Assembly (NCBI RefSeq): GCF_963422545.1
Contig: NZ_OY730245.1
Coordinates: forward strand, 248,001-312,000
DNA: 64,000 nucleotides
Source: an uncultured Flavobacterium sp.
Lineage (GTDB): Bacteria; Bacteroidota; Bacteroidia; Flavobacteriales; Flavobacteriaceae
Direction of reading: 5' to 3'
In this document: piece by piece, positions 45,449 through 54,089 of the stretch
Layout: every line of letters begins with the position of its first letter
How positions within the stretch are numbered: the stretch's first letter is position 1
Notes under the pieces: generated by a model
What the model was told of the DNA's origin: nothing
The model's database searches: none
Seen by the model: the letters and a program-made list of their open reading frames with translations, nothing else
Translations under genes and position numbers: made by a program

Positions 45449-45802
45449 ATGAAAGAACTTTATCCTGAATTAATTGATTATATATTTCAAAACTCTTGGG
45501 AATATTACTCTGTATCGGAACGAAAAGCAATAGATCATCATTTCGGAACCTTTAAATTTGGGAAATATCCTGATAATACTCATCCGAAAATTGATGAAGT
45601 TAAAAAACGATTTTTAACAACTGACAATGAAGTACTGAAATTATTAGAAAATGGATATCCAGAATTTATTAAGAATACAGCAATTCGAATTTTCAATGAG
45701 CATGAAAACCAATTGGAATTGAATTTATGTCCAAAGTGTGGAAAAATAGCCAGAACACCTAAAGCTAAACAATGCCGATTTTGTGGAAATAATTGGCACT
45801 AA
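45449..45802 (+). CDS. Small zinc-ribbon protein in a cassette-like unit
   Basis: A 117-residue protein. The N-terminal part is helical and unrecognised (MKELYPELIDYIFQNSWEYY), and the C-terminal zinc ribbon reads LCPKCGKIARTPKAKQCRFC (Cys pairs spaced CPKC and CRFC). It begins 13 bp after GTTAGCAAAC and ends 10 bp before GTTTGCTAAC, so one compact ORF fills the whole interval between two palindromes. That is the layout of an integron-type gene cassette. The function is unknown. Confidence 0.7.
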   Translation: MKELYPELIDYIFQNSWEYYSVSERKAIDHHFGTFKFGKYPDNTHPKIDEVKKRFLTTDNEVLKLLENGYPEFIKNTAIRIFNEHENQLELNLCPKCGKIARTPKAKQCRFCGNNWH

Positions 45803-45812
45803 TTATATGATC

Positions 45813-45924
45813 GTTTGCTAACAGCTACTACAACGGATTTGGGCAATTGGCTTAATGGAAAAATGGTTTTGTATTTGGGATGATTTGGCAAATCCCAAGA
45901 AGGGGCTTAATTTAGTCCCAAACT
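45813..45924. repeat. attC-like long palindrome, copy 2 (right end lost)
   Basis: GTTTGCTAACAGCTACTACA, ACGGATTTGGGCAATTGGCT and, in the right arm, GGGCTTAATTTAGTCCCAAA. After CCCAAACTCC the expected CGCTGTAGTACC end is missing, and a GCTCT/GAAGAG repeat begins. The palindrome has been cut by that element. Confidence 0.7.
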
Positions 45925-45926
45925 CC

Positions 45927-45981
45927 GCTCTCCAAAGAGTTCTTATGAAAAGCTGTGCGAATGTCTCCTGACTTCGCACCC
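45927..45981 (+). repeat. GCTCT/GAAGAG repeat, copy f
   Basis: GCTCTCCAAAGAGTTCTTAT, GAAAAGCTGTGCGAATGTCT, CCTGACTTCGCACCC; almost identical to copy e. Confidence 0.75.
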
Positions 45982-46037
45982 ACAATCTTGATATTCATTA
46001 AACAGAGTCGTTTTGTTTTTTAAAAGTAAATATAAAC

Positions 46038-46070
46038 AAAAAAGCTCCAGATTTCTCTGAAGCTTTGTCT
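46038..46070 (-). terminator. tRNA-fMet terminator (T10)
   Basis: Minus strand: AGCTTCAGA, GAAA, TCTGGAGCT, T-run, directly behind the tRNA. It is the same hairpin as behind tRNA-Glu. Confidence 0.85.
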
Positions 46071-46073
46071 TAG

Positions 46074-46146
46074 TAGCGGGAACAGGACTCGAACCTGTGA
46101 CCTTCGGGTTATGAGCCCGACGAGCTGCCTACTGCTCTATCCCGCG
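46074..46146 (-). tRNA. Initiator tRNA-fMet (anticodon CAU)
   Basis: A 73-nt minus-strand cloverleaf without an encoded CCA. The acceptor CGCGGGA/TCCCGCT has a C1-U72 mismatch. The D-stem GAGC/GCTC has an A11-U24 pair. The anticodon stem TCGGG/CCCGA has three consecutive G-C pairs around CTCATAA, and the T-loop is GGTTCGAGTCC. The 1-72 mismatch and the GGG/CCC anticodon stem identify an initiator and not an elongator tRNA-Met. Confidence 0.93.
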
Positions 46147-46235
46147 ATGTTTCGGGTGCAAAGATACGCCGATTTTCTAGAAATCCAACGAAAACTTTAA
46201 AAAATGTTTTATTTTCTGTATTGAGTTGATATGAC

Positions 46236-46243
46236 TACCTTTG
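46236..46243 (+). promoter_or_regulatory. Candidate era promoter -7 element
   Basis: TACCTTTG matches TAnnTTTG and lies 19 bp before the era start. The surrounding GACTACCTTTGCAAAA is repeated exactly before der at 48471. Confidence 0.55.
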
Positions 46244-46262
46244 CAAAATAAATAGTACACAA

Positions 46263-47144
46263 ATGTCACATAAAGCAGGTTTTGTAAACATCATCGGGAA
46301 TCCAAACGTTGGAAAATCAACATTGATGAACGCCTTTGTTGGAGAAAGATTATCGATTATTACATCAAAAGCACAAACAACTCGTCACCGTATTCTTGGA
46401 ATCGTGAATGGCGAAGATTTTCAACTTATATTATCGGATACTCCCGGAATCATCAAACCCGCTTATGAAATGCAGGAATCGATGATGAACTTTGTAAAAT
46501 CGGCTTTTGAAGATGCTGATATTCTGGTTTACATGGTCGAAATAGGGGAGCAGGACTTAAAAGACGAAGCTTTCTTTAATAAAATTATCCACGCTAAAAT
46601 TCCGGTTTTGCTGTTGTTGAATAAAATCGACAATTCGAATCAGGAACAATTAGAAGAACAAGTTGCATTCTGGACTGCTAAAGTACCAAATGCCGAAATT
46701 TTCCCAATCTCGGCTTTACAGAATTTTAATGTACCAGAAGTTTTTGGAAGAATTATTGAATTATTGCCAGAATCTCCGGCATATTATCCTAAAGATCAAT
46801 TAACAGATAAACCGGAACGTTTTTTTGTTAACGAAACTATTCGTGAAAAAATCTTGTTGAATTACAGCAAAGAGATTCCGTATGCGGTTGAAATAGTGAC
46901 TGAGGAATTTTTTGAAGATGAAAATATTATCAGAATCCGTTCGATTATTATGGTAGAACGCGAGACTCAAAAAGGAATCATTATTGGACATAAAGGTGCC
47001 GCTTTGAAAAAAGTAGGTACAGAGGCTCGTGCCGATCTAGAGAAATTCTTTGGAAAACAAATTCATATTGAACTGGTTGTAAAAGTGAATAAAAACTGGA
47101 GAAGTAATGCCAATATGTTGAAACGTTTTGGATATAATCAATAA
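46263..47144 (+). CDS. era: GTPase Era
   Basis: Ribosome-assembly GTPase that binds 16S rRNA near its 3' end. 293 residues with G1 GNPNVGKS, G2 with TTRHRI, G3 DTPG, G4 NKID and G5 SAL in order, followed by the KH domain (GIIIGHKGAALKKVGTEARADLE near 240, in parts). Length is standard. The TAnnTTTG element 19 bp upstream implies a very short leader. It is the first backbone gene after the accessory zone. Confidence 0.97.
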   Translation: MSHKAGFVNIIGNPNVGKSTLMNAFVGERLSIITSKAQTTRHRILGIVNGEDFQLILSDTPGIIKPAYEMQESMMNFVKSAFEDADILVYMVEIGEQDLKDEAFFNKIIHAKIPVLLLLNKIDNSNQEQLEEQVAFWTAKVPNAEIFPISALQNFNVPEVFGRIIELLPESPAYYPKDQLTDKPERFFVNETIREKILLNYSKEIPYAVEIVTEEFFEDENIIRIRSIIMVERETQKGIIIGHKGAALKKVGTEARADLEKFFGKQIHIELVVKVNKNWRSNANMLKRFGYNQ

Positions 47145-47172
47145 TTTACTCAAAACCTCCAGATCATAATTT

Positions 47173-48174
47173 ATGAAAGTTTCGACGAAGTATTTAATAT
47201 CAATATGTTGCGGACTTATACTGATTGCGGGTTTAGTATATTTTTTTGGTTCAGAAGAGAAAGCTGTTCCGTCTAAACCTGTTATCGTAAAAAACGAACC
47301 AATTGTAGAAAAAGACTCTGTAGCTTTTGATACTACGGCTTGTTCTGATAAAGAGGTGAGATTGTTTTTAAGCGAATTCATAAAGCAATTCAGTACCAAT
47401 AAAGCTTCAAATATTAATAAGTTCATAGATAAAACTAATGGATTGGCCATATTTGTTAGAGATGGATATTATCCTATTTTAAGCTTTCCTAATAAAATTG
47501 ATGACTGGATAGAATGGTTTGATTTTAAAATCTATGATAATGTAGAATTTGGAAAATTTCCGGAATATCTGGGTGATGGAGAATTTAAAAAGACTGGTTT
47601 TTATTATGTGAACTATCAAAATAAATTCCGTCTGGATAATTTTGATGATACTTACAGTAATCGGTCAGATGAAGATAAAAAGCCATTTCGCCAACTCGAA
47701 AAAATATGCAATTACAGAGCCGATGTAATGTCTATAGATAAAAGTAGGGTTCTGACATTGTATTTTAGTATTTATAAAAATAATAAATATTTGGTTGGTA
47801 TTACTCAGGATTCTGTAGATGATGCTTTATACGCAGATCAGGAAAAAGAGTTTGTGCCAATAGATACAGAAGGACAAGTCGAAGAGTTTTTAGCAAATAA
47901 CAGAAGGTTTTGTGATGTAGAGAATAAAGCATATGTTGATTTTGATAAAAAAGAACTTATATACTGTGATTTTGGCGATAAACCTTTTGAGTTTAGTGAT
48001 TATAAAATAGGTCCTGTAGATGTTATTTCAGGAAAAATCAAAATTCGCGATATTAAGTTTTTTAATTCAGGTGAAGAAGAAGAGGGGTTTACTTTGAAAT
48101 TATCCAATAAAGGTGATTTTAGTTCTTACAGAATGGGAGCGAGACCTCAATATATTTATGAAAAGTGTAAATAA
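47173..48174 (+). CDS. Membrane-anchored protein of unknown function
   Basis: A 333-residue protein with an N-terminal hydrophobic segment (YLISICCGLILIAGLVYFFG), followed by a soluble domain. The region CSDKEVRLFLSEFIKQFS near 58 and the acidic middle part resemble no family I can name. It starts 28 bp after era and probably shares its transcript. It is a candidate periplasm-facing protein; no enzymatic motif is visible. Confidence 0.75.
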   Translation: MKVSTKYLISICCGLILIAGLVYFFGSEEKAVPSKPVIVKNEPIVEKDSVAFDTTACSDKEVRLFLSEFIKQFSTNKASNINKFIDKTNGLAIFVRDGYYPILSFPNKIDDWIEWFDFKIYDNVEFGKFPEYLGDGEFKKTGFYYVNYQNKFRLDNFDDTYSNRSDEDKKPFRQLEKICNYRADVMSIDKSRVLTLYFSIYKNNKYLVGITQDSVDDALYADQEKEFVPIDTEGQVEEFLANNRRFCDVENKAYVDFDKKELIYCDFGDKPFEFSDYKIGPVDVISGKIKIRDIKFFNSGEEEEGFTLKLSNKGDFSSYRMGARPQYIYEKCK

Positions 48175-48292
48175 TTAAAAAGCACTCATTGAAAATTAAG
48201 AAGGTTAAAAGCTTTTACACAGGTCAATAAGTAGGTTATTGAGATAATACAAAGTAGTAATTTTTGATATTGACTGAAGTTCTTGTAATCGT

Positions 48293-48385
48293 GAAACCCT
48301 AGCCCTGATAGAAGTGGAAATCCTTTTTTATTGTTTTTTCTACAATAAAAAAGATTGAAACGGATAGCAGGAAACAGCTCCTGAA
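48293..48385 (+). ncRNA. Flavo-1-like structured RNA motif
   Basis: Contains GAAACCCTAGCCCTGATAGA, AGTGGAAATCC, a stem of CTTTTTTATTG/CAATAAAAAAG and the closing CGGATAGCAGGAAACAGCTC. I recall this pattern as the Flavo-1 RNA motif that recurs between genes in Flavobacteria; its function is unknown. It lies in the 403-bp gap between the 47173 gene and der. Confidence 0.5.
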
Positions 48386-48472
48386 AAAAGTAGTCAATTT
48401 TCAGTTTTGAGTCACAGTTTTAGCAGTTTTTTTACTGAATACTTAAAACTGTGACTGCTAACAAAAAAAGAC

Positions 48473-48480
48473 TACCTTTG
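48473..48480 (+). promoter_or_regulatory. Candidate der promoter -7 element
   Basis: TACCTTTG within GACTACCTTTGCAAAA, the same string that precedes era. It lies 98 bp upstream of the chosen der start. Confidence 0.5.
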
Positions 48481-48577
48481 CAAAAAATTAAAATAAAGCA
48501 TTTTGGATTACAAGCGATTAGGTTTTTAGGTGACTAAAAATCTGAAATTTGGAATCTGGAATCTAAAATTCAAAAAA

Positions 48578-49885
48578 ATGAATAACATTGTTGCGATAGT
48601 AGGAAGACCTAATGTAGGGAAATCAACCCTTTTTAATAGGCTGATACAAAGAAGAGAAGCTATTGTAGATTCGGTTTCTGGAGTTACCAGAGATAGAAAC
48701 TACGGTAAAAGCGAGTGGAACGGAAAAGAGTTTTCTGTAATTGATACCGGCGGATATGTTCGTGGATCTGATGACGTATTTGAAGGTGAAATTCGTAAAC
48801 AAGTAGAGCTTGCTATCGACGAGGCTGATGTTATTATTTTTGTAGTTGATGTAGAAGAAGGTATTACACCAATGGATGAAACGGTGGCTAAATTGTTGCG
48901 TAAAGTAACTAAGCCTGTTTTATTGGCTGTAAATAAAGTAGATAACGCAATGCGTGAGAAAGATGCAATTGAGTTCTATAATCTTGGTTTAGGAGATTAT
49001 TTTACGTTTGCAAGTATCTCAGGAAGCGGAACTGGAGATTTATTGGATGCTTTAATTGAAGCTTTTCCGGAGAAACCAGAAGTTGAGGTTAAAGAAGACT
49101 TGCCTCGTTTTGCTGTTGTAGGACGTCCAAATGCTGGTAAATCTAGTTTTATCAATGCTTTGATTGGTAAAGAGAGATATATTGTAACTGATATTGCAGG
49201 AACAACTCGTGATGCAATTGATACAAAATTTGACCGTTTTGGTTTTGAATTCAACCTGGTTGATACTGCGGGAATCCGTCGTAAAGCAAAGGTGAAGGAA
49301 GATTTAGAGTTTTACTCGGTAATGCGTTCTGTTCGTGCTATTGAGCATGCAGATATTTGTATTTTGGTTATTGATGCAACTCGTGGATTTGAAGGTCAGG
49401 ATCAAAGTATTTTTTGGTTGGCTGAGAAAAACCGTAAAGGTGTTGTAATCTTGGTAAACAAATGGGATTTGGTTGAAAAAGATACGATGTCGACTCGTGA
49501 TTACGAAGAGAAAATTAAAAAAGAATTAATGCCTTTTACAGATGTGCCAATTTTGTTCGTTTCGGCTTTAACGAAACAGCGTTTATTGAAAGCATTAGAA
49601 GCTACGGTTCAGGTTTTTGAAAATAGAAAACAAAGAATACCAACTTCTAAATTCAATGAATTTATGTTGAAGGTGATTGAAGCATATCCGCCACCAGCAA
49701 CAAAAGGTAAATATGTAAAAATTAAATATTGTATGCAATTGCCAACATTAACGCCTCAGTTTGTGTTTTTTGCAAATATGCCACAATATGTTAAGGAACC
49801 ATATAAGAGATATCTTGAAAATAAGATTAGAGAAAATTGGGACTTTTCAGGAGTGCCAATCGATATTTATATCAGAGAGAAATAA
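48578..49885 (+). CDS. der: GTPase Der (EngA)
   Basis: Tandem-domain GTPase needed for 50S subunit assembly. From ATG 48578 it is 435 residues, typical for Bacteroidota; an upstream GTG at 48530 would add 16 unrelated residues derived from repeat sequence and is rejected. The first G domain has GRPNVGKS and DTGG, and the second has GRPNAGKSS, DTAG and NKWD. The C-terminal KH-like domain has the GKYVKIKYCMQLPTLTPQF block. A strong terminator follows. Confidence 0.97.
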   Translation: MNNIVAIVGRPNVGKSTLFNRLIQRREAIVDSVSGVTRDRNYGKSEWNGKEFSVIDTGGYVRGSDDVFEGEIRKQVELAIDEADVIIFVVDVEEGITPMDETVAKLLRKVTKPVLLAVNKVDNAMREKDAIEFYNLGLGDYFTFASISGSGTGDLLDALIEAFPEKPEVEVKEDLPRFAVVGRPNAGKSSFINALIGKERYIVTDIAGTTRDAIDTKFDRFGFEFNLVDTAGIRRKAKVKEDLEFYSVMRSVRAIEHADICILVIDATRGFEGQDQSIFWLAEKNRKGVVILVNKWDLVEKDTMSTRDYEEKIKKELMPFTDVPILFVSALTKQRLLKALEATVQVFENRKQRIPTSKFNEFMLKVIEAYPPPATKGKYVKIKYCMQLPTLTPQFVFFANMPQYVKEPYKRYLENKIRENWDFSGVPIDIYIREK

Positions 49886-49890
49886 ATCTA

Positions 49891-49918
49891 AATCCCCGCT
49901 AAGTCGGGGATTTTTTTT
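49891..49918 (+). terminator. Terminator of der
   Basis: AATCCCCG, loop CTAAGT, CGGGGATT, then eight T. Confidence 0.9.
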
Positions 49919-49971
49919 GGCTATTAAGTAAAAAATGAAATAAAAGATTATTCTCACAATTAAACCATTAG

Positions 49972-49979
49972 TATCTTTG
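49972..49979 (+). promoter_or_regulatory. Candidate -7 element for the outer-membrane receptor gene
   Basis: TATCTTTG fits TAnnTTTG, 31 bp before the ATG at 50011. No clear -33 box is visible. Confidence 0.45.
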
Positions 49980-50010
49980 TTAGTCTTAATGGTGTAACTA
50001 ACCTTTTCTT

Positions 50011-52764
50011 ATGACCAAATTTTTCTCTTATTTTCTCTTCTTTCTTTTTTGTTATTCGGCAAGTGCGCAAAATGATATTGTAATTAAAGGAACTATCGTT
50101 GATATTAATACACAGCTTCCTCTGGAAATGGCAACTGTTTATTTTTCGACCGTTAAGGATTCTACGGTTATTGAATATGCAACGACGGATAAAAACGGTG
50201 TTTTTAAAATAAGTACTAAAAAAATTGACAAGCCTGTTTTTCTAAAAGTAAATTATTTGGGATATCAGCCTTTGGTTGAGGAGCAAAAAGAACTTTTGGA
50301 AAGCAAGGATTTTGGGAAATTGTATTTGCTTGAAAATGTAAATGTTTTAGAGAATGTTGTAATTAAAACTGATGCACCGCCAATTACAATTAAAAAAGAT
50401 ACTTTAGAGTTTAATGCCTCTTCGTATAAAGTTCGTCCGGATGCTAATGTCGAAGCTTTATTGAAACAATTGCCTGGCGTTGATGTGGATAATAACGGTA
50501 AAGTTACCGTAAACGGAAAGGAAGTAACGCAGTTTTTAGTCAACGGAAAGACATTTTTTGATAAAGATGGTGCTTTAATCCTAAAAAACTTGCCTGCAGA
50601 TATTATTAAAAAGGTTCAGGTTTCAGATTTTAAAACCAAGAAAGAAGAACTCGCAAAACAGGAATCAACTTCGGACAATGCGAGCATAAATTTGACAATT
50701 GACGAAAAGAAAAATAAAGGTTTCTTTGGAAAAATACTTGGCGGATACGGTTCTGATGATCGTTATGAAAGTAGTTTGATGATGAATTTTTTCAAAAATC
50801 AACAAAAAATAAGTGTTTTGGCGTCATCCAATAATATCAATTCGACCGGTTTTTCTATGGATGATGTTTTTGATAATATGAGTGGAGGAAGAAATAGTAA
50901 AAATGTCAATCAAAGTTCAGGAGGCGGAAAAGGAATCACACAATCTAATTTGGCAGGAATTAATTATTCTGATGCCTGGTCAAAAAAATTAGATGTTACG
51001 AGCAGTTATAATTTCTCGAACTCGATTAATAATAACGATAGTAAATCAAATCAGATGAATTTTTTGCCTACGGGAAATATTCTAACAACATCAGATTCGA
51101 AAACACGAAATGAAAATACCGGAAACAAGGCTAATTTGGAGTTAGATTATAGAATTAATCCAACTACACATCTTTTTATCGCTCCGTCTTTCAATCAAAC
51201 CAGAATAAACAGTGATTCAAAATCAAGTACTGCTTCTGAGGATGAAAACGGACAGGCGTTGAACGAAAGTAAATCAGAATCTAAAAACGAAAGCACGAAT
51301 AATAATTTTACCAATACGATTAATTTCAATAAAATTTTCGAAAAAGAATCACGTAATCTAAGTTTAGTTTTTAGTAATAATAACACTAGAAACGATTCGA
51401 ATGCACTGAATCTCTCTCAAACTATTTTTTATCAGGGTAGTAAACCAAACGATGAACGAAATCAGAATAGTAAAAATAACACAAGTTCTGATTCTTATTC
51501 TCTGGATCTCGAGTACACAGAACCTATTACAGATTCTTTGAAAGTTAGATTTGGTACTGATTTTGACTGGGCAAAAACAATAAACGATCAGAAAACTTTT
51601 GATTTTGACGCTGCAACAGAATCGTATTCTGATTTGAATTTGTCTTTAACGAATTATATCGCTTCGCGACAAAATTCGGTTAGTCCTAAAGTGGGAATTA
51701 CTTTGAAAAAAAGTAAATTTATAGTAAACCTTAGCACTAAAACTTCTATAATTGATTATGATAATCATTCTTTATACTTAGGAAACTCGACTGATTTGAA
51801 TAAAAAATATGCTTTGCCTTTTGCAGATGCCTTAATAAGATATAAGTTTAGTCGTTCTAAGAATCTGACTTTAAGATACGATTACTCTAATGCGCTCCCA
51901 AGTGCTACGCAATTATTGCCTGTTCTGAATTTAATGAATCCGTTGAATACCGTAATCGGAAACCCAAATTTGAGTCCGATAGAAAAAAATAGTGCTAGTA
52001 TCGATTTTAAAAACTTTGATTTTAGAACGCGTTCCGGTTATAGCATGTTTATCAAAGCAGATTATTATAATAATGATGTAGTTTCGACTTCAATTTATGA
52101 CGATAGCGGAAAAAGAACAACAACATACGCCAATATATCAGGAACTTATATTACATCAATTGGCGGAAATTGGAATCAATCGATAAAAAGAGATGCGCAC
52201 GTTTTGAGATATGGTTTAGGAATCAACGGAAGTTATTCTTTTGATAAAGGTTTTACAAATGCCGTTTTATATAACGCAAAAGCAACATCAGTTACGCCAA
52301 GGGCTTATTTGACTTATGAATATGGCGAATTATTATCGATTTCTCCATCCTATAGTTTGTCGTATAATGAAACTAAGTATGAGAATTATACCCGTGATGC
52401 AACTTCAAATGTTGTGCATAGAATCAATTTGCAGACGACGAGTTACTGGCCGTTAAATTTTATTTTCGGAAATGATTTGGGATATACTTATAATTCTAAT
52501 ATTTCGGGTGATTTTAAGAAAGATTTCTTTCTTTGGAATACGAGTTTATCTTATGGTTTTTTTGATAAAAAAGTATACGCAAAAATTAAAGTTTATGATG
52601 TGCTGAATCAAAACCAAAGTGCGACACGAACGATTTCAGCAACCTCAATTCGTGACGAAGAAAATACAGTTTTAAAACGTTATGTAATGTTTTCTATAGC
52701 CTATAAAATTGGGAATTTTGCATCTGATAAAAAAGAATCTAAGAGAAAAAGAAGCGAAAGATAA
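50011..52764 (+). CDS. TonB-dependent-receptor-like outer-membrane protein (carboxypeptidase-regulatory type)
   Basis: A 917-residue outer-membrane protein with signal peptide ending YSASAQ. A CarboxypepD_reg-like sandwich occupies residues 22-105 (IKGTIVDINTQLPLEMATVYF). A plug follows with the LKQLPGVDVDNNGKVTVNGK block, and a long barrel of the OMP_b-brl_3 type has many Asn/Ser-rich loops. The C-terminus is basic (KKESKRKRSER) where a final aromatic strand is more usual. The ligand is unknown. It is a monocistronic gene behind the der terminator. Confidence 0.85.
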   Translation: MTKFFSYFLFFLFCYSASAQNDIVIKGTIVDINTQLPLEMATVYFSTVKDSTVIEYATTDKNGVFKISTKKIDKPVFLKVNYLGYQPLVEEQKELLESKDFGKLYLLENVNVLENVVIKTDAPPITIKKDTLEFNASSYKVRPDANVEALLKQLPGVDVDNNGKVTVNGKEVTQFLVNGKTFFDKDGALILKNLPADIIKKVQVSDFKTKKEELAKQESTSDNASINLTIDEKKNKGFFGKILGGYGSDDRYESSLMMNFFKNQQKISVLASSNNINSTGFSMDDVFDNMSGGRNSKNVNQSSGGGKGITQSNLAGINYSDAWSKKLDVTSSYNFSNSINNNDSKSNQMNFLPTGNILTTSDSKTRNENTGNKANLELDYRINPTTHLFIAPSFNQTRINSDSKSSTASEDENGQALNESKSESKNESTNNNFTNTINFNKIFEKESRNLSLVFSNNNTRNDSNALNLSQTIFYQGSKPNDERNQNSKNNTSSDSYSLDLEYTEPITDSLKVRFGTDFDWAKTINDQKTFDFDAATESYSDLNLSLTNYIASRQNSVSPKVGITLKKSKFIVNLSTKTSIIDYDNHSLYLGNSTDLNKKYALPFADALIRYKFSRSKNLTLRYDYSNALPSATQLLPVLNLMNPLNTVIGNPNLSPIEKNSASIDFKNFDFRTRSGYSMFIKADYYNNDVVSTSIYDDSGKRTTTYANISGTYITSIGGNWNQSIKRDAHVLRYGLGINGSYSFDKGFTNAVLYNAKATSVTPRAYLTYEYGELLSISPSYSLSYNETKYENYTRDATSNVVHRINLQTTSYWPLNFIFGNDLGYTYNSNISGDFKKDFFLWNTSLSYGFFDKKVYAKIKVYDVLNQNQSATRTISATSIRDEENTVLKRYVMFSIAYKIGNFASDKKESKRKRSER

Positions 52765-52819
52765 TTAGGCTTTTGGCTAATCAAATTTCGCTGCTTAATA
52801 AATTGTTTAGGATTTGGTA

Positions 52820-53062
52820 CTAATCTTCGTCGTCTTCTAAAGTTTTCACGGGATGATCTTCATACCAGTCTTTAAAAGTTTTTGTGGTTTTGTAATCGTC
52901 ATGCAGTACAGTATAAACCATAAGTAGGATTAAGAATATACCAATAAGATCCAAACTCATTATTAATGGAATAGTAATGGTAGTTTGACATAAACCTGCA
53001 AAAATAAAAACATAAATTGTTGTAAACCAAACTAGTTTAATTGCTGAATTTTTCATGGTCAT
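52820..53062 (-). CDS. Small two-helix membrane protein
   Basis: An 80-residue protein with two hydrophobic helices (about 8-28 and 32-50) and an acidic tail ending VKTLEDDED. It has no recognised family and no visible partner. A plausible real gene, because the helices and charged ends are well ordered. Confidence 0.6.
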   Translation of the reverse strand: MTMKNSAIKLVWFTTIYVFIFAGLCQTTITIPLIMSLDLIGIFLILLMVYTVLHDDYKTTKTFKDWYEDHPVKTLEDDED

Positions 53063-53173
53063 ATCTTTTATTAAAGTTACGCCAGATACTTATAAAGTTT
53101 AGTTAATCTATAACTAATCAATTATTAAAGTTTTGTTTGCTAGTGTGTTACGAAGTTAAAATGCTTTTACATT

Positions 53174-53920
53174 TTACGTTTTGTTTGTTTTTCGATTGAT
53201 TTTGTGATAAACGGTGAATCGTATAATATCACGATCATAAAAATCAACACCACTGGCACGTCGCTGGAAGTTTTTCAGGTAACCAATTTCTAAACCAATA
53301 TTAGGATTAAAATGATATCGAAGTGCGGCGTAAATTCGGTTTTGATCAAAAGTATTTTTTTTATTGTCTTTTCCGAAATTGAACATAACTTCATCAGAAA
53401 TAGTTCCTTTCAGGCTTTGCTTGTCTTTTTTCCAAAGATCAAAAGTCGATTGTAATCTATAACGAAATCGGAAAGCAAAAGAAAAATCATCCAGTAATTC
53501 TGTTTTATTGGTTTTTTGGATAAAGCGCTCTTCAAGCTGAAAACGGTTGTGAAAAGTTATCTTGGCAATATCATTAATAAAAGTAATATCCTGTTGAATT
53601 CGATATTCCGGAACAGAATAATTTGGGTCAATATCCGGGTTTTGTGTATTGACATTAAAATAAGCAAAACCTCCGCCTAAATCAATGTTTTTATGCGCTC
53701 GATATCTTCCTTGAACTCTTATAACAAATAGGTTTTCATGAACAGGATTTAAAAAACTACGATTGTCAAACTCAGAATGAATCGCCCATTTTTCAGTTAA
53801 AGGAAAAATATTGTAGTAGCGAATCCAGGTTAGGGTTTGCTGATCTGTTTTTTTTATACTTTGCGCCGATAAAAAAGGACTTATAAAGCCAAATAAGAGT
53901 AATAATCGAAGAATCTTCAT
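53174..53920 (-). CDS. DUF2490-type outer-membrane beta-barrel protein
   Basis: About 248 residues from the internal Met (MKILRLLLLFGFISPFLSAQ), which gives a clean signal peptide; a start 18 bp upstream is also open. The mature part matches DUF2490: TWIRYYNIFPLTEKWAIHSE at the start, repeated strands such as RFRYRLQSTFDLW, and NIGLEIGYLKNFQRR near the end. It is predicted to be a small porin-like barrel of unknown function. Confidence 0.8.
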   Translation of the reverse strand: MKILRLLLLFGFISPFLSAQSIKKTDQQTLTWIRYYNIFPLTEKWAIHSEFDNRSFLNPVHENLFVIRVQGRYRAHKNIDLGGGFAYFNVNTQNPDIDPNYSVPEYRIQQDITFINDIAKITFHNRFQLEERFIQKTNKTELLDDFSFAFRFRYRLQSTFDLWKKDKQSLKGTISDEVMFNFGKDNKKNTFDQNRIYAALRYHFNPNIGLEIGYLKNFQRRASGVDFYDRDIIRFTVYHKINRKTNKT

Positions 53921-54026
53921 TAAACCTGTATAATTCAAGCTGCGAATATATACAAATGAGAACAGACTTACAGGAGTAACAACTGATTTTTAAATTCGTT
54001 TTAAATTCTATTTTGTGAATTTATAT

Positions 54027-54063
54027 AAAAAACGAGGCAAGTTTATAAAAACCCGCCTCGTTT
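54027..54063 (-). terminator. Terminator of the TonB receptor gene
   Basis: On the minus strand, AACGAGGC pairs with GCCTCGTT, and TTTTTT follows. It lies about 27 bp downstream of the receptor stop codon. Confidence 0.8.
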
Positions 54064-54089
54064 GCTGTATATAAAACTAACTAATTGAA

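Noticed and set aside
38903..45924. Firm call of a complete integron
   Set aside because: No integrase gene or attI site is in the window and the terminal boxes do not strictly fit GTTRRRY, so only attC-like elements are annotated.
48530..48577. Upstream GTG start for der
   Set aside because: The added 16 residues come from a low-complexity repeat (GAATCTGGAATCTAAAATTC-like), and the Met at 48578 directly precedes the first G domain.
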